From Roseateles oligotrophus (GTDB lineage Bacteria; Pseudomonadota; Gammaproteobacteria; Burkholderiales; Burkholderiaceae_C), in contig NZ_JACHLP010000005.1 of assembly GCF_014204525.1 (NCBI RefSeq), positions 342,326 through 406,325 on the forward strand: DNA of 64,000 nucleotides, in the 5' to 3' direction. Under the pieces are notes generated by a model. It did not search any database and was not told the DNA's origin. It saw only the letters and a list, made by a program, of their open reading frames with translations. This document shows, piece after piece, positions 51,306 through 59,100 of the stretch. The first letter of the stretch is position 1. The number at the start of each line of letters is the position of its first letter. Position numbers and translations under genes: made by a program.

Positions 51306-51811
51306 GCACGCCCCTGACCCAGCCGCAAATCAGCCTGGTGGCCGGCGTGGCCAGCAACCGGGCAATCGGCCTCAACAACGAGCTGCTTTGGCGCTTGCCC
51401 GCAGACATGGCCCGCTTCAAGGCCCTGACCCTGGGCGCACCCGTCATCATGGGCCGCAAGACCTGGGACTCGCTGCCGGCCAGGTTCCGCCCCCTGCCCG
51501 GCCGCCGTAATCTGGTGCTGTCGCGCCAAAGCGGCTTGCAGCTGGCGGGGGCCGAGTGCTTCACGACGCTGGAATCTGCGCTGGCGGCCTGCGCAGACGC
51601 GCCCCGTGTCAGCGTCATCGGCGGTGCCGAGATCTATGCCCTGGCCCTGCCCTTTGCCCAGCGCCTGGAGCTGACCGAGGTGATGGCCGACTATGCGGCC
51701 GACAGCTTTTTCCCGGCCTGGCCCCGCGAGCAGTTCAGCGAGATCAGCCGCGAGGCACACAGCAGCCCCGAGGGCCTGCGCTTTGACTTCGTCAGCTACC
51801 AGCGTCGCTGA
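51302..51811 (+). CDS. folA: Dihydrofolate reductase FolA
   Basis: FolA reduces the dihydrofolate made by ThyA. The protein is 169 aa. It begins [19 protein letters not shown] and has the substrate loop [24 protein letters not shown], the NADPH segment [15 protein letters not shown], the second nucleotide part NLVLSR and [26 protein letters not shown]. The trimethoprim-site residues look ordinary. It overlaps thyA by four bases and is followed after 39 bases by the DUF4337 gene. Confidence 0.96.
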   Translation: MSTPLTQPQISLVAGVASNRAIGLNNELLWRLPADMARFKALTLGAPVIMGRKTWDSLPARFRPLPGRRNLVLSRQSGLQLAGAECFTTLESALAACADAPRVSVIGGAEIYALALPFAQRLELTEVMADYAADSFFPAWPREQFSEISREAHSSPEGLRFDFVSYQRR

Positions 51812-51850
51812 GCCCCTTCCCCCTTCTTTTCCCCAACACAGGAACACACA

Positions 51851-52429
51851 ATGTCCGGAGCTGGATTTCACGTTCACGGCCCCCATGATCACGAACTGGA
51901 GCATGCGGCTCAGCACGAGCCCCAGGGCCTGGCCGGCCGCCTGGCCGTGGTGACGGCCGTGCTGGCCACCTTCGGCGCCATGTTTGGCTATATGGGCGGC
52001 GCCACGCAGGCCAATGCCGGCCTGTACAAGAACGAGGCGGCGATCAAGAAGACCGAGGCCTCCAACCAATGGGCCTTCTACCAGTCCAAGAGCGGCAAGC
52101 AGAATCTGGCCGAGCTGGCCGCGGTGCTGGTGAGCGACGAAGCCAAGAAGAGCAAGTACCAGGACGAGATCGAACGCTACAAGACCGAGAAGGCGGAGAT
52201 CAAGCACAAGGCCGAGGCCCTGGAGGCCGAGTCGCTGGCCTGGGACCGAAAGAGTGAAGCGCAGATGCATGAGCATCACCGCTGGGCCCAGGCCACGACG
52301 GCCTTGCAGGTCTCCATCGCCCTGGCGGCGATCGCCCTGCTGACCAAGAAGAAGTGGATGGCCTGGGGCACGCTGGCGGTGGGCTCGGTCGGTATTGCCG
52401 TGGGCGTGGCCGCCTGGTTCCATCTGTGA
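51851..52429 (+). CDS. DUF4337 membrane protein
   Basis: A 192-aa protein. A His-rich N-terminus (HVHGPHDHELEHAAQHEP) precedes a membrane segment (LAVVTAVLATFGAMFGYMGG). A central charged helix-rich part (KKSKYQDEIERYKTEKAEIKHKAEALEAES) looks coiled-coil, and two further hydrophobic segments close the protein (TTALQVSIALAAIALLT and WGTLAVGSVGIAVGVAAWF). This is the DUF4337 layout; function is unknown. It is the last chromosomal gene before the island. Confidence 0.88.
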   Translation: MSGAGFHVHGPHDHELEHAAQHEPQGLAGRLAVVTAVLATFGAMFGYMGGATQANAGLYKNEAAIKKTEASNQWAFYQSKSGKQNLAELAAVLVSDEAKKSKYQDEIERYKTEKAEIKHKAEALEAESLAWDRKSEAQMHEHHRWAQATTALQVSIALAAIALLTKKKWMAWGTLAVGSVGIAVGVAAWFHL

Positions 52430-52452
52430 TGGACCGAACAGATATTGAGAAC

Positions 52453-52527
52453 ATGACCATGAAACTCGCCACCTGCAATGCCTACTGCAACATCAACACG
52501 TATCAAGGCATCCCAGTCGACAACTAG
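52453..52527 (+). pseudogene. Possible 5' remnant of exodeoxyribonuclease III (island junction)
   Basis: A 24-codon frame MTMKLATCNAYCNINTYQ starts 23 bases after the DUF4337 gene. MKLAT plus a following Asn resembles the start of betaproteobacterial exonuclease III (MKLATWNVNS), after which similarity ends. The island may have inserted here and cut the gene. The match is only seven or eight residues, so this is tentative. Confidence 0.25.
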
Positions 52528-52599
52528 ATAAGCCGTTGTCACCGCATAACTTTTTGCCACTACGTACCACTCCGTTTCAGGGCATGTCGGACTGGATTT

Positions 52600-52644
52600 G
52601 TAGCCAGGTTTGTAGCTAGAATCTGTAGCCAGAGACGTAGCTAG
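52600..52644 (+). repeat. Four direct repeats GTAGC(C/T)AG upstream of the integrase
   Basis: Copies at 52600-52607, 52612-52619, 52625-52632 and 52637-52644 alternate GTAGCCAG and GTAGCTAG at 12-13-base spacing. They end about 50 bases before the integrase start. Repeated short words of this sort upstream of P4-type integrases are probably arm-type binding sites in the attachment site. No tRNA gene was found at this end. Confidence 0.65.
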
Positions 52645-52691
52645 GAAATTGATGTTGCGCCTCCGCTCGAAGTAGATGAGCTGTCGTAGAC

Positions 52692-53996
52692 ATGGCCTCG
52701 GTCGATCGTCACCAGAGGTTCTGTACGGAGGACTTCAAGGTGGCAAAGAGAGGCAAGAACCTTCTGACACCAGTGCAGATCCAGCACTGGATTCGCGCTC
52801 GCCAACCCATCGCGCGAACTGACGGCGACGGACTCACCTTCACGCTCTCGGCAGCAGGCACCGCCACCTGGGTTCTCCGCTATCAGTTCGGCGGACGGGC
52901 TCGCGAGCTAACGCTCGGTAACTATCCCGACATCAGCCTTCCAACCGCCCGTCAATTGGCGCGGGAGAAGCGCGTCGAAATCGACAAGGGCGGCGACCCA
53001 GCCATCACCAAGAAACAGGAGAAGGTCCGCGTTCGGGCGACTTGGAGCGTTCGCGAGTTGGCTGTGGACTACCGGGAAAAGATCGTTGCAGCATTGGCGG
53101 AGAGCACCCAAGAGGCCCGCAACGCAGATCTCGACCAAGTCATCATCCCGAAACTCGGTGCGATGCTGGTTACCAGCGTGACGTCAGCAGACATCGTGGG
53201 CTTGATCGCCGACTCGGGGCGCACCTGGACGATGTGCAAACGGCTACGCTCGACCTGCAATCGGCTGTTCGCTCATGCACTAGGGAAGCGGCTGATTCAC
53301 ATCAACCCTACAGTAGGCATCGATTTGGTCTCCGTCATTGGTCAGCGCCCGCCCGTGCGCCGCAGGCTGATGTTGTCCGAAACCGAGTTGAGAACCCTGC
53401 TGCCCGACATCAAGTCGATTGGCGCAGAGAACGCTCTGGCCTTCAGAATCTTGCTTGCGACGTGCGTACGGACGATCGAGCTCGTCAAAGCGCAGTGGGT
53501 CAACGTGGACCTGGAAAAGGGCATCTGGATTGTCACTGAGGACACGGTAAAGACTCGGCGCGGCTACGTGGTTCCCCTTTGCCCGACGGTGGTGTCGTGG
53601 TTCCGCGAATTGAAGACGTGCGCGGGAGACTCGCGCTGGGTACTCCCCGCTCGTCGTGGTCACCGACGAGCCAGGCTCGGTGGCGATACGCACGTCGGCA
53701 ACAGCACTCTCTGGGCGGCCTTGACCCGCAGATTCGAAAGAGGCGGACTGGACATACGCCGGTTTACGCCGCACGACACCCGGAGCACCGCGAAATCGCA
53801 CATGAAGGCGATGGGGGTGTCCAACGAGGTCTCCGAGAGAGCACTGAACCATGTGCTGAAGGGCATGGAAGAGATCTATGACCAGTACGACTACCTCCCA
53901 GAACGGCAGGCTGCGCTCGAGTTGTGGGCTGCGTTCCTTGTGGCATGCGAACAAGGTCTACCCTGGACAGTTGTCCCCCTTCGGCGCGTTGCTTGA
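52692..53996 (+). CDS. P4-type tyrosine integrase of the island
   Basis: A 434-aa site-specific recombinase. It has a DUF4102-type N-terminal domain (DGLTFTLSAAGTATWVLRYQFGGRARELTLGNYPDISLPTARQLA, then KGGDPAITKK), a core-binding part and a catalytic domain. Catalytic residues are Arg in LATCVRTIELVKAQW, His-x-x-Arg in TPHDTRSTAKSHM, a later His in RALNHVLKG and Tyr in IYDQYDYLPER. GTG 52740 (VAKRGKNLLTP) is an alternative, more family-like start. It lies at the left end of the island and points inwards. Confidence 0.92.
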   Translation: MASVDRHQRFCTEDFKVAKRGKNLLTPVQIQHWIRARQPIARTDGDGLTFTLSAAGTATWVLRYQFGGRARELTLGNYPDISLPTARQLAREKRVEIDKGGDPAITKKQEKVRVRATWSVRELAVDYREKIVAALAESTQEARNADLDQVIIPKLGAMLVTSVTSADIVGLIADSGRTWTMCKRLRSTCNRLFAHALGKRLIHINPTVGIDLVSVIGQRPPVRRRLMLSETELRTLLPDIKSIGAENALAFRILLATCVRTIELVKAQWVNVDLEKGIWIVTEDTVKTRRGYVVPLCPTVVSWFRELKTCAGDSRWVLPARRGHRRARLGGDTHVGNSTLWAALTRRFERGGLDIRRFTPHDTRSTAKSHMKAMGVSNEVSERALNHVLKGMEEIYDQYDYLPERQAALELWAAFLVACEQGLPWTVVPLRRVA

Positions 53997-54059
53997 TTGG
54001 ATCGTAAACCGCCCCTCCTCGCGGGGAAAGCCACATCCTCACATCCATTGGGCTCCGAC

Positions 54060-54695
54060 ATGATCAACCGCTACCGATCGCCCTATCCCAACTACATCCA
54101 TCAGCTTTTCATAACGCCATCCAAGCATCTCTACGCCCTAAAAGATCGGCGGCTGAAGTGGCAGGACAAAGCGATGGAGGTAAAGCTCGACAAGATCGAG
54201 GGGGCAGACAAAGAACATGTCGTCCACTACATCGTGGCCGACCATACCTCTGCGGCGTTCTATGCGGAAATGAGGACCAACAAGACGCTGATGACGCCCA
54301 TTGAGTTTCTGATGCGTGCGTGGAAAAAGAAATCCGACTTCTTCTTCCATGGCGTACCAGAGCACGTAATCGTACCGACTGCTGTGTCTAGCAAGTACCC
54401 CGAGGTGCGAGGCTGGCTGGAACAATTAGGCGTCGGCCTCATTCCGCCGTCCAGCGGCTTCCAGGCTGGCATTCACCAGGTCAGGACTTGGGAAAATGAC
54501 GTGGCGAACAGCATCAGCCTCCACAGCTATCTTGAGAAGACGCCTTGTACGCTGGACAACATCTCGGTGAACCTCGCCAAGGCACTGCGGATGGCCAACG
54601 ACGGCGAGATCAACCGCCCCGGCGTTCGCATGTCACGGAAGCAACTATGGGGAATGCAGGTAGAAAATAGGCCGCCCATTCGATACATGGAATGA
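54060..54695 (+). CDS. Island protein of unknown function, possibly transposase-derived
   Basis: A 211-aa protein, MINRYRSPYPNYIHQLFITPSKHLYALKDR. The stretch EHVVHYIVADHTSAAFYAEM looks like the first strands of an rve integrase core (Asp followed by a repeated strand). FEFL-like PIEFLMRAW and GWLEQLGVGLIPPSSG follow in the order seen in some transposases, but a second catalytic Asp is not evident. It could be a decayed or domesticated transposase or something unrelated. ATG 54060 is chosen; the frame extends upstream to 53997 with no support. It follows the integrase by 63 bases. Confidence 0.45.
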   Translation: MINRYRSPYPNYIHQLFITPSKHLYALKDRRLKWQDKAMEVKLDKIEGADKEHVVHYIVADHTSAAFYAEMRTNKTLMTPIEFLMRAWKKKSDFFFHGVPEHVIVPTAVSSKYPEVRGWLEQLGVGLIPPSSGFQAGIHQVRTWENDVANSISLHSYLEKTPCTLDNISVNLAKALRMANDGEINRPGVRMSRKQLWGMQVENRPPIRYME

Positions 54696-54737
54696 GAATC
54701 TCACGGCACCGGAGACGGCCGCGCCCCAGGACAGCCA

Positions 54738-55004
54738 TCACTGCACATTGCATGGCGCATGCAGCACGGCAGCGTTGACGCGCCTGATCAAGCCACCTCC
54801 CGCCAAAGCCCACAAGGTCAGTACATCGTCAAAAGCCTGAACATGCCGCGGACACTTGGCGAGCCACTCGACAAGATCCTGCGCCGTCGAGCTTGAAGGG
54901 GCGTCATGCATCGCCGTGAAGAGACGCCACGCGTCGTCGAAGTCCGGATCGCAAGACTTGCGAGCAATGTCTGGCATGTCTGAGTCCAATCCTGTAGTCG
55001 TCAT
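54738..55004 (-). CDS. Small protein with FecR N-terminal-like (DUF4880) domain
   Basis: An 88-aa protein. DDAWRLFTAMHDAPSSSTAQDLVEWLAKCPRHVQAFDDVLTLWALAGG matches the pattern of the FecR/anti-sigma N-terminal domain (a stretch ending in a W-L-x-x-x-P-x-H-x-x-A-F-D-x-x-x-x-LW). FecR proper continues into a membrane and periplasmic part, absent here. No sigma factor or TonB receptor is nearby. It could be an orphan anti-sigma-like regulator or a truncated gene. The start is ATG 55004 (GTG 55007 possible). It is convergent with the preceding gene. Confidence 0.55.
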   Translation of the reverse strand: MTTTGLDSDMPDIARKSCDPDFDDAWRLFTAMHDAPSSSTAQDLVEWLAKCPRHVQAFDDVLTLWALAGGGLIRRVNAAVLHAPCNVQ

Positions 55005-55039
55005 CACTTTTTGACGTGCTCCCTGCCCACTAAGACGAT

Positions 55040-55597
55040 TCAGGTTGTCCAGCGTTTATACGCTTGGTTACCCTCTACTCGGCGACTCGTGCACTTTTTC
55101 TCGAATCCGCACTGATTGCAGAGCTTTGAGGCGCATGCAAGCCGGGGCTGGATGCTCCCATCCAGGATCGCGGCTCGACGATCAATCAGCGCGTCAACCT
55201 CGGCCGGACTCAACAAGCTCACCCTGTGCGCCGTACGATTGCCGTCCTCGGTTCGCACGACCACGTACCCATGCAGCGCCACCTCATCCCCGGTCTGCCT
55301 CATGAGGGCGACGCGTTGTGCGGACAACTCAATCACATCCGAATGGTAAGGACGATTGGATCGGCGGGTTTTCAGCTCAACCAGGATGAGCGTCTTGCCT
55401 TCGACGCGGTATGCGCGGTCAACCTTTGCCGTCAAGGCAACCGGACCGACACCGCGAAACAACTTCTCGGCGTACGCAAGCGTGGCGCGTCGAAGTTCCA
55501 AGGGCATCCATGCCTTCTCCCCTCGGCGCCGCCACTGCAGTAGCAACCAGCCCAGAAAGGCCGCCAAGACCAGGACGGCCAAGGCAGATTCAATCAC
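55040..55597 (-). CDS. Cas4/RecB-like PD-(D/E)XK nuclease with membrane anchor
   Basis: A 185-aa protein. An N-terminal membrane segment (ALAVLVLAAFLGWLLLQW) is followed by a PD-(D/E)XK fold: VDRAYRVEGKTLILVELKTRRSN gives the D...ELK catalytic core. QRVALMRQTGDEVALHGYVVV follows, and a C-terminal Cys cluster (ASKLCNQCGFEKKC) like the Fe-S site of Cas4/RecB nucleases. GTG 55597 is chosen; the frame upstream overlaps the next gene. It overlaps the end of the CFI-box gene by four bases. No cas genes or repeats are seen, so this is not a CRISPR locus. Confidence 0.72.
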   Translation of the reverse strand: MIESALAVLVLAAFLGWLLLQWRRRGEKAWMPLELRRATLAYAEKLFRGVGPVALTAKVDRAYRVEGKTLILVELKTRRSNRPYHSDVIELSAQRVALMRQTGDEVALHGYVVVRTEDGNRTAHRVSLLSPAEVDALIDRRAAILDGSIQPRLACASKLCNQCGFEKKCTSRRVEGNQAYKRWTT

Positions 55598-56052
55598 CGC
55601 CCCGCCCTCCCCCGGCTTGCGAGCACCCTCGCCGCCATCCACACCACCGGCCTGAGCAGCGCCCGCGTGATTCGCAACAGATGCAGGTGCCCCTGAAGCA
55701 AGCGACACACGCCCGGCGCCATCCGGTAGTAGCCGAAGATAAACGCACGCCCGATGAGTGTGGCGCGCAGCACCCGATCGCGGAACGACCTGAGCACGGC
55801 CACCTCTGCTCCCTCCCCGTAGACCAAGGTGGCGATGAAGCAACGCCCCTTGCGCTCCATCCTGCCCTCCAGGAAGAAACGGCGATGCTCGCGGTCACCG
55901 CGCATCATGTCGGCATGCTGCTGCGGCGAGTGGCGCCAACCGTATCGGTGCTCGAACTGCACCAGTTGTTCGCAGACGCCCATCTGGGCGAGCTCGGACG
56001 CACTGACGCTGGGACGTCCGCCGCAATGGGCTCGGGAGCGACCGCGAGTCAT
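55594..56052 (-). CDS. CFI-box protein
   Basis: A 152-aa protein. Its C-terminal half reads CFIATLVYGEGAEVAVLRSFRDRVLRATLIGRAFIFGYYRMAP, the CFI-box motif (CFIATAVYG-type) found at the ends of many bacterial proteins. The N-terminal half (SASELAQMGVCEQLVQFEHRYGWRHSPQQHADMMRGDREHRRFFLEG) resembles the first part of Cas4-like nucleases, with a single Cys. That could mean the nuclease downstream and this protein are split parts of one module. It is sandwiched between overlapping genes on both sides (55597 and 56049). Confidence 0.6.
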   Translation of the reverse strand: MTRGRSRAHCGGRPSVSASELAQMGVCEQLVQFEHRYGWRHSPQQHADMMRGDREHRRFFLEGRMERKGRCFIATLVYGEGAEVAVLRSFRDRVLRATLIGRAFIFGYYRMAPGVCRLLQGHLHLLRITRALLRPVVWMAARVLASRGRAGR

Positions 56053-56546
56053 CGCACGGCTCCTTCACGGCTGTGACCCGCACGCCAGCGGCAGTACTCG
56101 CGGTCCATCAGATAGTCGACCACCGCAGCCATCCGATGGCGCCGCGTTTGCGGCAGCTTGGCGGTCACCAGCCAGAACAGCAGCGCGAACACCAGGGTGG
56201 TCGGCACAGCGCCCCACCCGAGTGGGACCGCAAACGACCCCACCGTTGCCGCGATGATGAGGACATCCGATTCGGCCGGCCAGCGGCGTCCTTCCCGACG
56301 CAGGACGTTCGTGCCCTCCCCCGTGGTGTGATCCATGAGGACCAGCGCACGGCCATGGCGAGCACGCTCGACGACGACGCTGACCTCGTCGCCGAGCCTG
56401 ACCGGGCTTTCGATTCGCCCGAGGGAAAGATCCTCGATCCGCCCATCCGCCAGCCGCAACCGAATGCGATGAGCTTCCGGGACGGTGGCATCCCTCACCA
56501 CATCGTCCACCCAGCCGTGGATGAACAGGTAGTTCGATTCGTTCAT
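56049..56546 (-). CDS. Membrane protein of the island, unknown function
   Basis: A 165-aa protein, MNESNYLFIHGWVDDVVRDATVPEAHRIRLRLADGR. A small beta-rich N-terminal domain, ending around GEGTNVLRREGRRWP, is followed by two hydrophobic segments (SDVLIIAATVGSFAVPLGWGAV and TTLVFALLFWLVTAKL) and a basic tail. I do not recognise the family. It overlaps the CFI-box gene by four bases and sits upstream of the Cas4-like pair. An in-frame start at 56570 exists; ATG 56546 is preferred because it reads as a normal N-terminus. Confidence 0.55.
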   Translation of the reverse strand: MNESNYLFIHGWVDDVVRDATVPEAHRIRLRLADGRIEDLSLGRIESPVRLGDEVSVVVERARHGRALVLMDHTTGEGTNVLRREGRRWPAESDVLIIAATVGSFAVPLGWGAVPTTLVFALLFWLVTAKLPQTRRHRMAAVVDYLMDREYCRWRAGHSREGAVR

Positions 56547-56566
56547 CGACGTTCTCCAGCCCGAGT

Positions 56567-56869
56567 TCACTTCTCAAGGGGCGCGCCAAAGACGTCGGCC
56601 GCCGCCGGCATCTCGAAGGCGGCTCCGGACGGTCCGCCTGCGACAGCACTCACGACTGGTGGCACAGACGCCAGCCGCGCGACCACCGCGCCTGCGCCCG
56701 CGCTGAACTGCCCAAGCACCGCCTCATGCGCCAACAGGCGCAGGCGGTTAATGCGCTTGGTGCCTTTCTTGAAGCGGATCAGGTCGTCGTAAAGCCGCGG
56801 ATCGTCTTCCCGATCCAGCTCGAACAGCATCCGGATCGTCTCCAGCTTGGGGCTCACGGCATCGTCCAT
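56567..56869 (-). CDS. Small partner protein of the ParM-like gene
   Basis: A 100-aa protein, MDDAVSPKLETIRMLFELDREDD, with ELDREDDPRLYDDLIRFKKGTKRINRLRLLAHEAVLG and an Ala/Val-rich C-terminal half. Its ATG overlaps the stop of the actin-like gene (TGATG), so the two are made together. In ParM-type plasmid systems the second gene encodes the DNA-binding adaptor (ParR/StbB). This protein is the right size and place for that but lacks an obvious ribbon-helix-helix; the role is an inference. Confidence 0.55.
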   Translation of the reverse strand: MDDAVSPKLETIRMLFELDREDDPRLYDDLIRFKKGTKRINRLRLLAHEAVLGQFSAGAGAVVARLASVPPVVSAVAGGPSGAAFEMPAAADVFGAPLEK

Positions 56870-57897
56870 CACACACCTCCTTGAGAAGCAGTGGCGGCGA
56901 CCCCGAAGAGTTTGGGCGCGTGATTCATGCCGGCAATCTGGAACCCGCGAACGTTGGCATGCAAGGGATCCTTGACCTCCAGGATCTTGTGCTTCGGGAA
57001 GGCTTCCTTCACCGCCTTCTTGAACAAGTAGGCGCCCCCGCCCACCAGGATGATGTTCTGGAAGCTGTAGCTCGCGTCGATCCAACGCAGCATCGATGCG
57101 ACGGCCTGCTGGGCGATCGAGTGGGCCATGGGCATGGCCCGGGAGATGTCGTACGGCTTCTGGTAGATCACCGGATTCTTCCCCGTGCGCAGGGCCAGGT
57201 CGATGGCTTCGATGTCGCTGTAGGGCGTACCGATGTCGTGGCCGATCTCCGCGGCAATCGCCTGCAGGATGTCGAAGACGCCCCGGTTCACCGAGTGGCT
57301 CTTGGCTTGCACCAGGCGCATGCCCCGCGCGACCAGCCAGTCGAAGGTCCGCGACCCCGGATCGAGGATCAGGCTCTGCTCCCGCTCGATGGCGCCGCTC
57401 TTCCCGTGCTGGACGGCGAAGTCCACCAGGGCACCCTGCGGTTGCGCGACCGCCAGGGCCTTGCGGACCACCACGGTCTTGCCATTGCCGATGTCGTGCG
57501 TTCCGGTCACCGCCTTCTCGAGCGCAGCCTTCTTGGCGGTCAGCGCCGCCACCGGCAGCCCCACGACCAGCAGGTCGATCGATGGCTGCTTCATCAGCGC
57601 GAGCGCTCCTCGCAGAAGCGCCATGTACTCGGGCGTTTCCGTGTAGCGGTCATGCATCTGGGTCGCACGAAAGGTGTCTGCCGCCAGTTCGACTTCCGGC
57701 CCCACCTCGTAGAAGAGGCCATTGATCGGGACCGCCACCGTCTTGCGCCGTTCGTAGCCCGGCTGGACGGATGGCTCGCGCATGCTCGGATAGGCGACCG
57801 ACGGGAAGCTGGCGCAGCGAATTTCGTTGCCGGACACGCTGGTGACGTACTTGGTGTTACCGAAGCCGACGTCGACGGCTCTGACGACAAAGTCCAT
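56869..57897 (-). CDS. ParM/StbA-like actin homologue (PRTRC protein D type)
   Basis: A 342-aa actin-like ATPase, the motor of type II plasmid partitioning. Nucleotide-binding motifs are visible: phosphate 1 in VRAVDVGFGNTKYV, phosphate 2 in SLILDPGSRTFDWLV, and the adenosine motif in NIILVGGGAYLFKKAVKEAF. The PRTRC cassette described in TIGRFAMs includes a member of this type (protein D), fitting the PRTRC genes to the right. Start ATG 57897. A gene-free region lies directly upstream and may hold the centromere-like site such systems need. Confidence 0.85.
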   Translation of the reverse strand: MDFVVRAVDVGFGNTKYVTSVSGNEIRCASFPSVAYPSMREPSVQPGYERRKTVAVPINGLFYEVGPEVELAADTFRATQMHDRYTETPEYMALLRGALALMKQPSIDLLVVGLPVAALTAKKAALEKAVTGTHDIGNGKTVVVRKALAVAQPQGALVDFAVQHGKSGAIEREQSLILDPGSRTFDWLVARGMRLVQAKSHSVNRGVFDILQAIAAEIGHDIGTPYSDIEAIDLALRTGKNPVIYQKPYDISRAMPMAHSIAQQAVASMLRWIDASYSFQNIILVGGGAYLFKKAVKEAFPKHKILEVKDPLHANVRGFQIAGMNHAPKLFGVAATASQGGV

Positions 57898-59100
57898 GAA
57901 GAGCTCCTATGTGGGTTCGAGACTGGCCAGCATCGGTTCAGCGATGCCGGCGTTCCACACGGAAATCGCGGGGGAAAGCTCCGTTCTCGCAATCAGCTCG
58001 GACTGTGCTCGCAACCGGTTCGGGTTGAGCCTCAGCCCCAGTCGAACGCATCCGACCGTGCAGTCCCACGGGCTCCGTGTCGGACTACGGTCTCATTGGA
58101 GTTGTCGTGGTCAAGACCGCATTTTCAGCGGCGAGGCGGCCACGTCCGGCCGCAGAGCCTCGAAACCCTCACGGTGGCAACCAGAGGCCAGGCAAAGCGA
58201 TGTCAAGCCCTTGCGCCACCTTGATCAGGCGGTCTTTCGAAAAATAAGCGCCCCTCACGTTGCAATTTCAAGCGCCACCCGCAAACCCGGCTGTTTCGGC
58301 GCGAAGTGGGTGGTTGGGAAGTGGCCGCCGTTGACGCGAGCGGGGCCAGGGTGTGAACTACAGGCTCCCGAGGCCTCCTGGCCTGCTCCATCGCGGAGCG
58401 AAAGGCGTTGCGGTCGTTACCCGCCTCTTCAAGTCCCGACCTCCGAGTCGGGCTCGGCATGGTCCCTTGAGTCCACGCCCGAAGCAGTTCAACCCGTAGA
58501 GCAACGCATGGCATTGCTGGCAGTCGTCTGCCAGACGTTCCCCGAGAACGAGCCCTGCATTCGAGCAGTTCACCCGGCCGGCACCCGATGCCGCGCCACT
58601 GTTCCCGTCATCCCTTCGAGCATGCGCACTTCGCGCAGCACACGGCTGTGTTGATCCCTCGTTGGATTCCCCGTGTGCCCCCGCTCGTGAACCTGACACC
58701 GCCCTGGACTTTCGGTCAGGGGTGGACCTCATGCAGGTGGATGGCGCTACGTACCGAGGACTGATCCCCCAGTGGCGCTCAAGGCAAGACCTTCGCGCTG
58801 ATGTTGCCCGTGCCCCCTGAGGCCGGACCTCATCCCAACCCCCGACGAACGCAGAAATGCGGATGCGGGACGGATCACCGTGTTCATTTTTAAGACTGAC
58901 CGAGCCGGAGCGCCGATTGCGCTGACCGGCAAACCCTTGAGGTAGGCGTGGCGTGCTCGTGGCCGCACATCCCGCCCATGGCAGTTGACCACGCATCGCC
59001 AGCGCAACGGAATCCGCGCGGGCGATGAGCGAACGGATTCCTCCCCATTTGCGCTGTGCGCCGCCGGGACGGCACACGGCTCCTTCACCGGAGAATTGCC
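57898..59100. other. Gene-free structured stretch between ParM-like gene and recombinase (1.2 kb)
   Basis: I find no convincing protein gene on either strand. Several hairpins are visible. A 10-bp stem with a 2-base bulge lies at 58062-58086. AGGCC-TCCT-GGCCT is near 58370. CCCGAC and GTCGGG pair at 58435-58452. A 7-bp stem CTGGCAG-TCGT-CTGCCAG is at 58517-58534. The place, between a partition motor and a recombinase, suits a centromere, an origin, an attachment site or a structured RNA. Which one cannot be told from sequence alone. Confidence 0.5.

Noticed and set aside
52600-52644. The four GTAGC(C/T)AG repeats as a CRISPR or minisatellite
   Set aside because: Units are only 8 bases with 4-5-base gaps, and the place directly upstream of an integrase fits recombinase arm sites better.
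55040-56052. Cas4-like nuclease taken as a sign of a CRISPR-Cas locus
   Set aside because: No repeats with regular spacers and no cas1, cas2 or effector genes are visible in the window.
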